Positions 8,535-17,673 of a stretch of DNA of 64,000 nucleotides are shown here, piece by piece. The notes beneath the pieces are model-generated. The model was not told the DNA's origin, did no database searches, and worked only from the letters and a program-made list of their open reading frames with translations. Source of the stretch: Blautia sp. (lineage in GTDB: Bacteria; Bacillota; Clostridia; Lachnospirales; Lachnospiraceae); the NCBI GenBank assembly GCA_022770365.1, contig JALEHU010000092.1, positions 1 through 64,000 on the forward strand, read 5' to 3'. A program made the translations under genes and the position numbers. Numbering within the stretch: the first letter of the stretch is position 1; every line of letters begins with the position of its first letter.

Positions 8535-9560
8535 ATGTTACAGCAGATCATGACAAAACCAGGAGAAATTATTTTTGAGGAAGTTCCGGTTCCGGAAGTG
8601 GGAGCAGATCAGGTAAAGGTGAAGATCATGAATATCGGAATCTGCGGTTCTGATATCCATGTTTATCACGGCAAGCATCCTTTTACATCCTATCCGGTAA
8701 CACAGGGTCATGAGGTTTCCGGCGAAATCGTGGAACTGGGTGCAGATGTGACAGGACTGAGTGTCGGACAGAAAGTGACCATCGAGCCGCAGGTGACCTG
8801 TGGAAAATGTCATCCATGCCGTCACGGCAAATATAATCTCTGCGAAGAACTGAAGGTTATGGGATTCCAGACAACAGGAACTGCATCCGAATATTTTGTT
8901 GTGGATGCATCCAAAATCACACCGATTCCGCAGGAAATGTCATATGAAGAAGGTGCAATGATCGAGCCTCTGGCAGTTGCTGTTCATGGTGTGAAGCAGA
9001 TGGGTGATGTGTCCGGGATGGATATCGTTGTTATCGGAGCAGGCCCGATCGGCAATCTGGTTGCCCAGACAGCCAAAGGCATGGGAGCACGCAAAGTTAT
9101 GATCACGGATGTCAGTGATCTTCGTCTGGCAAAAGCCAAAGAGTGCGGAATTGATGTCTGCGTGAATACCAGAGAAAAAGATTTCGGCGAAGCAATGGTG
9201 GAAGCATTTGGCCCGGACAAAGCAGATGTGATTTATGACTGTGCAGGCAACAACATTACCATGGGACAGGCGATCAAATACGCAAGAAAAGGCAGCGTGA
9301 TCGTTCTTGTTGCCGTATTTGCGTCCATGGCTGAAATCGATCTGGCAGTTGCCAATGACCATGAACTGGATATCAAGAGCACCATGATGTACCGTCATGA
9401 GGATTATGTGGATGCGATCCGTCTGGTAAACGAAGACAAAGTTCATTTACGTCCGCTGATTTCAAAATCCTTTGCTTTCCGTGATTTCAAAAAGGCGTAT
9501 GAGTACATTGATGCCAATCGTGAAACAACCATGAAAGTTCTGATCAACGTGCAGGAATAA
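8535..9560 (+). CDS. Zinc-dependent polyol (sorbitol-type) dehydrogenase
   Basis: This medium-chain NAD(P)-dependent alcohol dehydrogenase of 341 aa likely oxidises a polyol or sugar derivative. It has the catalytic zinc region GICGSDIHVYHG and GHEVSGEIVE, the structural zinc cysteines in CGKCHPCRHGKYNLC, and the Rossmann motif VIGAGPIGNLVAQ. The ATG at 8535 follows a perfect AGGAGG at 7 nt, and a promoter and operator precede it, so translation should start here and not at 7698 as the fused ORF suggests. Neighbouring rhamnosidase genes suggest a role in plant sugar use; the substrate is not determined. Confidence 0.9.
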   Translation: MLQQIMTKPGEIIFEEVPVPEVGADQVKVKIMNIGICGSDIHVYHGKHPFTSYPVTQGHEVSGEIVELGADVTGLSVGQKVTIEPQVTCGKCHPCRHGKYNLCEELKVMGFQTTGTASEYFVVDASKITPIPQEMSYEEGAMIEPLAVAVHGVKQMGDVSGMDIVVIGAGPIGNLVAQTAKGMGARKVMITDVSDLRLAKAKECGIDVCVNTREKDFGEAMVEAFGPDKADVIYDCAGNNITMGQAIKYARKGSVIVLVAVFASMAEIDLAVANDHELDIKSTMMYRHEDYVDAIRLVNEDKVHLRPLISKSFAFRDFKKAYEYIDANRETTMKVLINVQE

Positions 9561-9582
9561 CAGGAAATTGAAACAGAAAGCT

Positions 9583-9627
9583 GAGCCCCATATACGGAAC
9601 TGACAAGCCGTTTATGGGGCTTTTATA
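9583..9627 (+). terminator. Intrinsic terminator after the dehydrogenase gene
   Basis: AGCCCCATATACGG pairs with CCGTTTATGGGGC, followed by TTTTAT. Confidence 0.9.
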
Positions 9628-9878
9628 AGATGTAATTAAAAATGTCAGAGGATGCTGGTATGTACTGTAGTGTTCTGAAGAGCAGTCCTTAAGTAACTGT
9701 GAACGGAGTGAATAGTAACGACCTTAAAAATGGTCAATTTTCTATGAAAAAGCGTTATTGAAAAAAAGCGTTTTTTTTAGTATGGTATAAAAAAGTACTA
9801 TACAGCAGATATGAAAAAGCTAAATAATGATTAGTGCAGGGATTCTTTCGTGCTTTTTAGAAAATGGAGGGTATTGAA
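9628..9878 (+). other. Intergenic region with a palindromic repeat and A/T-rich promoter area
   Basis: The stretch holds one copy (9693-9719) of a GTAACTGTGAAC...AGTAAC repeat also seen at 31.8, 45.5, 45.7 and 61.4 kb. Nearer the rhamnosidase gene are two AAAAAGCGTT motifs (about 9747 and 9764), the second forming the near-palindrome AAAAAAAGCGTTTTTTT, and TTGAAA (9758) with TATGGTATAAA downstream as a possible promoter. The AGCGTT motifs could be operators of a LacI-type regulator. No gene was seen. Confidence 0.5.
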
Positions 9879-12524
9879 ATGTTAAAAATAACAAAGATTC
9901 TTATGGATTATGAAATATCACAGGTGGGAATCACTCATATTCCGCAGTTTGGCTGGATTCTGGAAAGTGATAAAAGAGATGTGATGCAGGATTCTTATGA
10001 ACTGGAAATTGCACTGGATGACGTATTTACAGAAAAAGTATATGTCGGCGGAAAAGTGGAATCCGATGCATCTGCGCAGGTGCTTCCGGAAGGGCTGACA
10101 CTCAGATCACAGACACGTTATTTTGTTCGTGTCCGTGTGACTGCTGCAGGAGAAGAAACGGAATGGGCGGAAACTTCCTTTGTGACAGGAATTATGGATA
10201 ACAGCGAATGGAAAGCAGAATTTGTTTCCGCCGAGGAAGAAGCGGATAAGGATAATTCCAAAGGCACCTATGTGCGCAGAACCTTTGCGCTGAAAGGGAA
10301 AGTAAAAGAAGCCTATGCCAGCACCACCGCCCTTGGCTTATATAATTTTTATATCAATGGCCGCAAAGTGGGTAATGATGAACTGACTCCCGGCTGGACT
10401 TCCTATCGCAAACATCTCTGCTATCAGACCTATGATGTGACAGAATACCTGAACGAAGGGGAAAACGCCATGGGAGCCATCCTTGGAGCCGGCTGGTATA
10501 AGGGAAAAATGGGCTTTCTGGAAGTACGCAACAATTACGGTACAAGAACTGCGTTTCTGGCACAGATGACAGTCCGTTATGAAGACGGCACAGAGGAAGT
10601 ATTTGTAACAGATGAGAGCTGGACAGGCGCTGATGCACCAATTGTTTTTGCGGAGATTTATGACGGAGAAATTTATGATGCATCCATGGAAATTCCGGGC
10701 TGGTCAAAGGCCGGAGATGTTTCCGGAACCTGGAGACCGGTATCTTCTGTGGAGTTTTCCAAAGATGTCCTTGCCGGACAGGGAAGCGGAAAAGTTGCAG
10801 AGATGGATGAAGTCAGAGCCAAACGGATCTTTACTACTCCGCAGGGAGACACGGTAATTGATTTCGGCCAGAACATGACCGGTCATATTCATGTGAAAGC
10901 TTACGGAAAACCGGGTGATGTGATCGAGCTGCACTGTTTTGAAGTTCTGGATGCAGCAGGCAATGTTTATCTGGACAATCTTCGCGGGGCGAAAGAATCC
11001 ATGAAGTATACATTTGCAAAAGAAGGAGAAGTGGAATATACCACCACCTTTACGTTTATGGGATTCCAGTATGCAAAGATCGTATCTTATCCGGGAACCC
11101 CTGAAGTCGAAAACTTCACAGCATATACTCTTCATACCAGAATGAACCAGACAGGAAGACTGGAATTTTCCAATCCGGATCTGAATCAGCTTGCACATAA
11201 TATTCTGTGGGGCCTGAAGGGGAATTTTGTGGATGTTCCCACAGACTGTCCGCAGAGAAACGAACGCCTGGGATGGACAGGTGATGCACAGATTTTCTGC
11301 AGGACTGCCTGCTTCCTGGAAAATACATACAATTTCTACAGAAAGTGGCTGGTTGATGTGGAGGCAGACCAGACGCCGGAGGGCGGTGTTGCCCATGTGG
11401 TACCGGATCTGTTAAGCGGAAGACTGGAAATTGCCAATGACTGGCTTCTGGGGCAGGGCAGCCATTCCGCCGCAGCCTGGGCAGATGTAGCTGTCATCAA
11501 TCCATGGACCATGTATCTGACCTTTGGAGACAAGGAAATCCTGAAACAGCAGTATCAGAGCATGAAGGGCTGGATAGGCTTCATGAGGGAACATGCACAA
11601 GATTATATCTGGAATTATAAACTGCAGTTTGGCGACTGGGTGGCTCTGGATGCGGAAGAAGGCAGTTATTTTGGTGCAACCCCCAATGATCTTACCTGCA
11701 CCGCATATTTTGCCTACTCTACAGGACTGTTTGTTAAGATTGCAGAAATCCTGGGCAATGATGATGATGCAAAAGAATACCAGGAACTTTATGAAAAAGT
11801 TGTGGAGAAATTCCAGAAAACCTTCTTTGACGAAAATGGTGTGATGACAGCCCAGACACAGACCGCGCATATCGTGGCTCTGTATTTCGGACTGACACCG
11901 GAGAAATATAAAGAAACAACGGTGGGTAATCTTCTGAAGCTTCTGGAAAAAGAAAACGGACATCTTGTGACGGGATTTGTGGGAACACCGTATTTCTGCC
12001 ATGCACTGAGCCAGAACGGTCATGTAAAAGAAGCATATGATCTTCTGCTGAAGGACGACTTCCCATCCTGGCTGTATCAGGTAAAAATGGGGGCAACGAC
12101 GGTATGGGAACACTGGGACGGCATGAAACCGGACGGTACGATGTGGAGCCCGGATATGAACTCCTTTAACCACTATGCATATGGTGCCATCGGAGAATGG
12201 ATGGTGCGTGTGGCTGGCGGCCTGGAAGTGGATGAGGCAAAACCGGGATACAAGCATGCGGTGATCTATCCGAGACTGGGCGGCGGACTTTCCTTTATGA
12301 AATGCGAGTACGACAGCGTATATGGAACCGTTAAGAGCTTCTGGGAGGATCATGGAAACAGTGCAATGCTTCATGTGACAGTTCCGGTAAATACAACGGC
12401 AACCATCTGCCTGGACGGAGCAAAAGCCGTAACAGAATCAGACGGCCTTACCTTTACAGATGATGGTTCCTGCATAAAAGCAGAAGCCGGTTCCGGAGAA
12501 TATAACATTTGTTTTGAAAGATAA
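9879..12524 (+). CDS. GH78 alpha-L-rhamnosidase
   Basis: This large cytoplasmic (no signal peptide) glycoside hydrolase family 78 enzyme of 881 aa removes terminal alpha-L-rhamnose from plant glycosides or pectin fragments. Beta-sandwich domains come first (about residues 1-420, including SKGTYVRRTFALKGKVKEA and ALGLYNFYINGRKVG). They are followed by the (alpha/alpha)6 catalytic domain with DVPTDCPQRNERLGWTGDAQ, the conserved acidic motif of GH78, and a C-terminal beta domain ending GSGEYNICFER. The ATG at 9879 follows GGAGGG at 7 nt; the track start (9864) overlaps that site. A broken MATE gene follows 3 bp later. Confidence 0.94.
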   Translation: MLKITKILMDYEISQVGITHIPQFGWILESDKRDVMQDSYELEIALDDVFTEKVYVGGKVESDASAQVLPEGLTLRSQTRYFVRVRVTAAGEETEWAETSFVTGIMDNSEWKAEFVSAEEEADKDNSKGTYVRRTFALKGKVKEAYASTTALGLYNFYINGRKVGNDELTPGWTSYRKHLCYQTYDVTEYLNEGENAMGAILGAGWYKGKMGFLEVRNNYGTRTAFLAQMTVRYEDGTEEVFVTDESWTGADAPIVFAEIYDGEIYDASMEIPGWSKAGDVSGTWRPVSSVEFSKDVLAGQGSGKVAEMDEVRAKRIFTTPQGDTVIDFGQNMTGHIHVKAYGKPGDVIELHCFEVLDAAGNVYLDNLRGAKESMKYTFAKEGEVEYTTTFTFMGFQYAKIVSYPGTPEVENFTAYTLHTRMNQTGRLEFSNPDLNQLAHNILWGLKGNFVDVPTDCPQRNERLGWTGDAQIFCRTACFLENTYNFYRKWLVDVEADQTPEGGVAHVVPDLLSGRLEIANDWLLGQGSHSAAAWADVAVINPWTMYLTFGDKEILKQQYQSMKGWIGFMREHAQDYIWNYKLQFGDWVALDAEEGSYFGATPNDLTCTAYFAYSTGLFVKIAEILGNDDDAKEYQELYEKVVEKFQKTFFDENGVMTAQTQTAHIVALYFGLTPEKYKETTVGNLLKLLEKENGHLVTGFVGTPYFCHALSQNGHVKEAYDLLLKDDFPSWLYQVKMGATTVWEHWDGMKPDGTMWSPDMNSFNHYAYGAIGEWMVRVAGGLEVDEAKPGYKHAVIYPRLGGGLSFMKCEYDSVYGTVKSFWEDHGNSAMLHVTVPVNTTATICLDGAKAVTESDGLTFTDDGSCIKAEAGSGEYNICFER

Positions 12525-12527
12525 GAG

Positions 12528-13752
12528 ATGGAGATGAGGCGGAGAGTATTTCCACTTTCCCTGAAAACGGAAAGGGGAAATATTCTTCAGCAGTTATACA
12601 ACCTGGTGGATACGGTGATCGTGGGAAGATATCTGGGAATTACAGCATTGTCTGCGGTAGGTGCCACCAGTTCCATGACATTTCTGATCCTGGGATTCTG
12701 TACAGGGTTATGTACAGGATTTTCCATTCCGGTCGCCCGTTATTTCGGAGCAGGTGGTTATGGAAGAATGCGGCGGGTGGTGCGCACATGCATCATTCTT
12801 TCTGCAATTTTTGCAGTGACCATTACTGCACTGACAGTGTATTTCTGCAGGGATATTCTGATATTTATGAAGACGCCGGAGGAAATCCTGGAGGGGAGCT
12901 GCGGGTATCTTCAGGTGATTTTTGCAGGGATAGCAGTGACTTTTTATAGTGGTGCTTGACATGGGAGTGAAGGGAGCTGCTTATGCTACTGTTGCGGCAC
13001 AGGCGTTTTCCGGGATTTTGTGCGTGATCTATATGAAAAAGAGATATGAGATTCTTTCATCAGAGTCCCGGGAACAGTGGCTCAATAGACAGGATGTGCA
13101 GGAATTGCTGGTGACGGGTCTTCCCATGGGACTGCAGTCTTCTATCACGGCTATCGGGTCAGTAATGCTGCAGAGCGCAGTGAATATGCTTGGAATCGTA
13201 TATGTATCTGCCTATACGGCTGTTTCCAAGATCAAACAGTTTACCATCAATCCTTATATCGCACTGGATACGGCGGTGACAACTTTTACCAGTCAGAATT
13301 ATGGTGCGGGAAAGCTGGATAGGGTCAGCAGGGGACTCAAAGCAGGAATGGCTGTTTTTGCGGTGTATTCGGTTGTAATTGGAGTGTTCCTCACATTTGC
13401 AGGAGACAAAATTGCCCTGATTTTTGTGGATGCTTCCGAGACAGAGGTGATCGGATATGTTCAGATGTTCTTCCGGTACTGTGGTATGTTTTATCTGGTG
13501 GTCATTGTACTGGATACCCTGAGGTCTGTGATACAGGGACTTGGATACAGTATTGCTTCTATGGCAGCGGGAATCTGTGAGTTTGTTTGCAGGGCTGTCA
13601 TGTCTCTGTGGCTGATTCCCTTATATAGTTATACAGCGGTGTGCTTTACCGATGCGTCCGCATGGATTGCAGCGGCTTTGTGTGTGAGCATAATGTACCC
13701 TTTTATCATGCGCAAAATCAGAAAGCAGCAGACAGAAGCCGGACAGCACTGA
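12528..13752 (+). pseudogene. MATE family efflux transporter, internally deleted
   Basis: Two overlapping ORFs in different frames (12528-12959 and 12949-13752) are the N- and C-terminal parts of one MATE drug/Na+ antiporter. The first part has NILQQLYNLVDTVIVGRYLG and ends GIAVTFYSGA; the second begins VLDMGVKGAAYATVAAQ. In intact MATE proteins these are separated by about 35-40 residues (the L-R-A-L-G-D-S region, helix 5), absent here, and the join also shifts the frame. The extreme N-terminus before GNILQQLYN also looks abnormal and lacks most of helix 1. The gene is therefore non-functional. It follows the rhamnosidase gene by 3 bp and was presumably in its operon. Confidence 0.85.
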
Positions 13753-13858
13753 AAAGTGCAGATAGATCCGGATGGTGATATGCGGTGAGAGTACAGGAGA
13801 ATTGTTGAAACAGATAAACAAAAATGTGAAAAATTTACAAAATAATATAAAAATTAGT

Positions 13859-13887
13859 TTGAAATCTGTGAAAGAAAATGATATAGT
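13859..13887 (+). promoter_or_regulatory. Promoter of the LacI regulator gene
   Basis: TTGAAA, a 17-bp spacer and TATAGT, about 87 bp before the ATG. Confidence 0.6.
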
Positions 13888-13973
13888 GAATGCAGGAACC
13901 TGCATGACAGATTCTGTTTTGGAAACAGCCTGACTCAGACAGATTGACCTCATAAAAGTCAGGAGTTGAAAAG

Positions 13974-14978
13974 ATGAAAGTAAGTATACGCGACTTAAGC
14001 AAGATGACCGGCTTTTCTCCTGCGACGATTTCCAATGCATTGAATCACAAAAAAGGTGTGAATAAAGAAACAGCAGAGGAAATTTTTCGTGTTGCGAGAG
14101 AGACAGGGTATTTGAGTGCAAATGCAGTAACAAAAATCAGATTGCTCATTTTTAAGAAAAATGGTCTGATTATTGATGATACGCCTTTTTTTCAGAGCCT
14201 GATTGAAGGGTTTGAGGAGGAGTGTCACAGACTGGGCTACGAAATGGTTATTTCCCGTGCGGATCAGAGGGATCCGGATTATTTGAATCAGGTACAGGAA
14301 CTTCTCAGGGAACAGGGAGCTGCGGTAGTGGTTCTTGCTACGGAGATGATGGACGGAGATCTTGAACCGTTCAGAAATCCTCCGTGCCCGCTGGTGATTC
14401 TTGATCACTGGTCAGAGTCCATGGAACTGAATGCGGTTTTGATCAATAACGCGGATGCTGCACGTATGATTACAGAGCATGTACTGGATTACGGTCATAC
14501 AGAAGTGGGATATTTAAGGGGGGCTTTCCGGATCAAGGGATTTCGTTCCCGCTTTGTCGGCTTTCAGACGGCTCTGAAGAAACGCAGGATTTCTTATCAT
14601 GAGGAGTATACAGTGACTCTGGGTACTTCTCTGAATGGTGCATATCAGGATATGCTTCAGTATCTGAAAAAGAAACCAAAGTTGCCCACAGCGTTTTTTG
14701 CTGATAATGATATGATTGCGCTTGGAGCAATGAAGGCTCTTCAGGAGATGGGATACCGTGTACCGGAGGATGTCTCTGTTGTGGGCTTTGATGATTTGCC
14801 TTTCAGTGCCATATCTTCTCCGGCTCTGACTACGCTTCGTGTGCCGAATAAGGAGATGGGCAGGATTGCGGTGCGCCGCCTTGCGGAACTAATCGAGGGG
14901 ATTGCCGCTGATGTAGTGACCAAAACCCAGGTCTGTCCGAAGGTGATCTATCGCAATACAGTGAAAAAACTGTCATAA
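13974..14978 (+). CDS. LacI family transcriptional regulator
   Basis: This 334-aa repressor has an N-terminal LacI helix-turn-helix ([20 protein letters not shown]) and hinge region, then a periplasmic-binding-protein-like sugar sensor ([40 protein letters not shown]). It lies directly upstream of the isomerase-transketolase-kinase operon, whose promoter region contains AAACGTTT and TATAAACAGTTTATA palindromes of the kind LacI proteins bind. It is therefore the likely local repressor, released by the operon's sugar. A similar palindrome before the dehydrogenase at 8.5 kb may be a second target. An AGGAG site precedes the ATG. Confidence 0.93.
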   Translation: MKVSIRDLSKMTGFSPATISNALNHKKGVNKETAEEIFRVARETGYLSANAVTKIRLLIFKKNGLIIDDTPFFQSLIEGFEEECHRLGYEMVISRADQRDPDYLNQVQELLREQGAAVVVLATEMMDGDLEPFRNPPCPLVILDHWSESMELNAVLINNADAARMITEHVLDYGHTEVGYLRGAFRIKGFRSRFVGFQTALKKRRISYHEEYTVTLGTSLNGAYQDMLQYLKKKPKLPTAFFADNDMIALGAMKALQEMGYRVPEDVSVVGFDDLPFSAISSPALTTLRVPNKEMGRIAVRRLAELIEGIAADVVTKTQVCPKVIYRNTVKKLS

Positions 14979-15005
14979 TTGAATATGTTGGAAGAAAAAT
15001 GCCTG

Positions 15006-15043
15006 GAGCATCATGTTTGACGCATGGTGCTCTTGTTTTGTTG
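15006..15043 (+). terminator. Terminator after the LacI gene
   Basis: GAGCATCATG pairs with CATGGTGCTC (one wobble), followed by TTGTTTTGTTG. Confidence 0.8.
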
Positions 15044-15083
15044 TCAAGAATAATGCTTGTTTATCTGCAAACGATATGTTTAG

Positions 15084-15247
15084 AAACGTTTATATAAACG
15101 TTTATTATAAAAACACCTTCAAAACAGAAAAAAGAGGATGAATTTTGGATGATATAAACAAAAATATATGAAAAAGATTGTGAAAAATCATGTTTAAAAA
15201 GAAAAAAAGAAAAAGGGTATTGAAAAGCAATATAAACAGTTTATAAT
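15084..15247 (+). promoter_or_regulatory. Promoter and LacI-type operators of the isomerase operon
   Basis: TTGAAA (15220-15225) and TATAAT (15242-15247), 16 bp apart, form the promoter. The palindrome TATAAACAGTTTATA (15231-15245) overlaps the -10 box, a classic repressor position. Further upstream are two adjacent AAACGTTT sites (15084-15091 and 15096-15103), the second within ATAAACGTTTAT. Two operator zones about 140 bp apart could allow DNA looping. The rest of this 370-bp gap holds the LacI terminator and A-rich DNA with no gene. Confidence 0.7.
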
Positions 15248-15348
15248 AGTGTTTAGAAAAAAAAGGTCAATCTGTCAGTGAGGATGGCAGCAAAAACAAG
15301 CAACATTAAGCAAGCAAAGAAAACAAGTGAAATAAAGGAGGAAACAAC

Positions 15349-16749
15349 ATGGATTACATTAAATTAGGTTATGCACCTACAAGAAGAAGCATTTTCAGCG
15401 CGCCGGATGCCATCAAATACAGAGGGCTTACCGCTGACCGCTTGAGAGAACTGGGAATTGATTTTGTAGACATTACCGACATCAATGAAGAAGGACTTCT
15501 TTACAACGACGAAGATATGAAGAAAATCGCCGAGAAGTTCAAGGCAGAAAAAATCGATGGATTATTCCTTCCGCACTGTAACTTCGGAACCGAATATGAA
15601 TGTGCACGTCTTGCAAAAGAACTGAACGTACCGGTGCTTCTCTGGGGACCGCTGGATGAGCGTCCGGAGCCGAACGGCGTACGTCTTCGTGATACCCAGT
15701 GCGGACTTTTTGCAACCGGCAAGGTATTAAGAAGATTCCGCATTCCGTTTACCTATATGACCAACTGCCGCCTGAGCGATCCGGTATTTGAGAGAGGCAT
15801 CAGAGATTTCATGGCAGTCTGCAACGTTGTTAAGAAATTCCGCAATATCCGTATCCTTCAGATTTCCACAAGACCCTTTGATTTCTGGACCACCATGTGC
15901 AACGAAGGTGAACTTCTGGAAAGATTCAATATCCAGATTTCTCCGATCCCGATGCCGGAACTGACAGACGAAGTTAAGAGAGTTAAGGCTGAGAAAACAG
16001 AAGTTGAAAAAGTAATGGCATACTGCAGAGAAAAAATGATCATCGATGTCAAAGATGAGGAACTGGAAAATGTAGCTGCCCTGAAAGTTGCCATGAAGAA
16101 CCTGATCGACAAATACGGCTGCCAGGCAGGAGCAATCCAGTGCTGGAACCAGCTTCAGTGTGAACTTGGCATTATGCCGTGTGCTGCGAACTCTCTTCTG
16201 AATGAAGAAGGAATTCCGGTTGTCTGTGAAACCGATATCCATGGGGCGATCACTGCTCTTATGGTAGAAGCAGCAGGCATGGGCGAGACCAGAAGCTTCT
16301 TTGCTGACTGGACCATCCGTCATCCTGACATTGAAAACGGCGAGCTTCTTCAGCACTGCGGACCATGGCCGATCTCTGTTGCAAAAGAAACTCCGAAGAT
16401 TACATATCCACTGGCATTTGATCATCCGGGAGCAATCACCGCAGAAGCAAAACACGGCGACATCACTCTGGCGCGCTTTGACGGAGATAATGGGGAATAT
16501 TCTCTTCTTCTTGGAAATGCCAAAGGCGTTGACGGACCGAAAGGCATGGGCACCTATCTGTGGATCGAAGTAGAGAACATCAAACGTCTGGAAGCCAAAA
16601 TTGTTGAGGGACCATATATCCATCATTGTGTCGGCATCCACAAAGATGTTGTTCCGGTACTTTACGAGGCATGTAAATACATCGGTGTGAAACCGGATCT
16701 GTATGACCCGATCGAAGAAGATGTAAAAGCTTACCTGCGCGGTGAATGA
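15349..16749 (+). CDS. L-fucose/L-arabinose isomerase family protein
   Basis: This 466-aa protein has the fold of the L-fucose/L-arabinose isomerase family and probably interconverts an aldose and a ketose. Visible family features are the N-terminal LGYAPTRRSIFSAPDAIKY, the central QCWNQLQCELGIMPCAANSLL and the acidic VVCETDIHGAITALM stretch, where metal ligands are expected. The substrate cannot be read directly. It is the first gene of an operon with a split transketolase and an FGGY kinase, so its ketose product is probably phosphorylated and then cleaved by transketolase. The ATG follows AGGAGG at about 7 nt. No signal peptide. Confidence 0.85.
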   Translation: MDYIKLGYAPTRRSIFSAPDAIKYRGLTADRLRELGIDFVDITDINEEGLLYNDEDMKKIAEKFKAEKIDGLFLPHCNFGTEYECARLAKELNVPVLLWGPLDERPEPNGVRLRDTQCGLFATGKVLRRFRIPFTYMTNCRLSDPVFERGIRDFMAVCNVVKKFRNIRILQISTRPFDFWTTMCNEGELLERFNIQISPIPMPELTDEVKRVKAEKTEVEKVMAYCREKMIIDVKDEELENVAALKVAMKNLIDKYGCQAGAIQCWNQLQCELGIMPCAANSLLNEEGIPVVCETDIHGAITALMVEAAGMGETRSFFADWTIRHPDIENGELLQHCGPWPISVAKETPKITYPLAFDHPGAITAEAKHGDITLARFDGDNGEYSLLLGNAKGVDGPKGMGTYLWIEVENIKRLEAKIVEGPYIHHCVGIHKDVVPVLYEACKYIGVKPDLYDPIEEDVKAYLRGE

Positions 16750-16839
16750 TTGGTATGAAAGCAGGCAGTGCAAAGCGGACAGAGAATACTGCTGCTTTGC
16801 CTGCACTGCTCAGATATATAACAGAAAGGAAAATAGAAA

Positions 16840-17673
16840 ATGGAAAACCTGACCGCTTTATCTTATGAATTAAGAAAAGATGTCATCGAGATCATCTGTG
16901 CCGGAAAAGCCGGACACATCGGCGGTGACATGAGTGTGATTGACACATTGATTACCCTGTACTTCAAGCAGATGAACATCAGCCCGAAAAACATGGACGA
17001 TCCGAATCGTGACCGTTTTGTTATGAGTAAAGGTCATTCCGTAGAAGCTCTTTATGCAGTACTTGCGAAAAAAGGCTTTTTCCAGTTGGAGGAAGTTCTG
17101 GAGAAATTCAGTAAATTCGGTTCCAAATTTATCGGACATCCGAATAACAAACTTCCGGGTATTGAAATGAACTCCGGTTCCCTTGGACACGGACTTCCGG
17201 TTTGTGTAGGCATGGCTCTGGCAGGTAAGATGAATCATCAGGATTACCGTGTATATACCGTTATGGGTGACGGCGAGCTTGCAGAAGGTTCCGTATGGGA
17301 AGGCGCAATGGCAGCAAGCCACTACAAGCTTGATAATCTCTGCGCAGTTGTAGACCGCAACCGCCTGCAGATTTCCGGAAATACCGAAGATGTAATGCAT
17401 CATGATGACCTTCATGAGCGTTTCAGAAGTTTCGGCTGGAATGTGATCGATGTAAAAGACGGCAACAGCATTGATCAGCTGAATGCAGCTTTTGAGGAAG
17501 CAAAAACTGTAAAAGACAAACCCACCGTACTGATCGCCAACACCGTAAAAGGCTGCGGCTCTCCTGTTATGGAAAACAAAGCAGCATGGCATCATCATGT
17601 ACCGAGTGAAGAAGAATATACACAGATCATGAAAGATCTGGAAGCAAGAAAGGAGGCTGCTCTTCATGAGTAA
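16840..17673 (+). CDS. Transketolase, N-terminal (thiamine diphosphate) subunit
   Basis: The 277-aa N-terminal half of a split transketolase binds thiamine diphosphate and Mg2+; GDGELAEGSVWEGAM followed by VVDRNRLQ forms the GDG...N cofactor motif, and SLGHGLPVCVGMALA is also typical. It works as a complex with the next gene product, which overlaps it by 8 bp, indicating translational coupling. Split transketolases of this size (about 277 + 310 aa) in sugar operons often act on dedicated substrates, for example apulose 4-phosphate, rather than in the central pentose phosphate pathway. AGAAAGGAAAA precedes the ATG. Confidence 0.93.
   Translation: MENLTALSYELRKDVIEIICAGKAGHIGGDMSVIDTLITLYFKQMNISPKNMDDPNRDRFVMSKGHSVEALYAVLAKKGFFQLEEVLEKFSKFGSKFIGHPNNKLPGIEMNSGSLGHGLPVCVGMALAGKMNHQDYRVYTVMGDGELAEGSVWEGAMAASHYKLDNLCAVVDRNRLQISGNTEDVMHHDDLHERFRSFGWNVIDVKDGNSIDQLNAAFEEAKTVKDKPTVLIANTVKGCGSPVMENKAAWHHHVPSEEEYTQIMKDLEARKEAALHE

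Noticed and set aside
7698-9560. Genuine bifunctional regulator-dehydrogenase
   Set aside because: The joining segment has a promoter, a palindromic operator and a perfect ribosome binding site with ATG, and the sensor is cut at the helix-turn-helix boundary.
15727-16806. Long minus-strand ORFs inside the isomerase, rhamnosidase and galK genes (for example 15727-16806, 22753-23745, 45889-47028)
   Set aside because: All lie opposite clear family members and have shadow-like composition.
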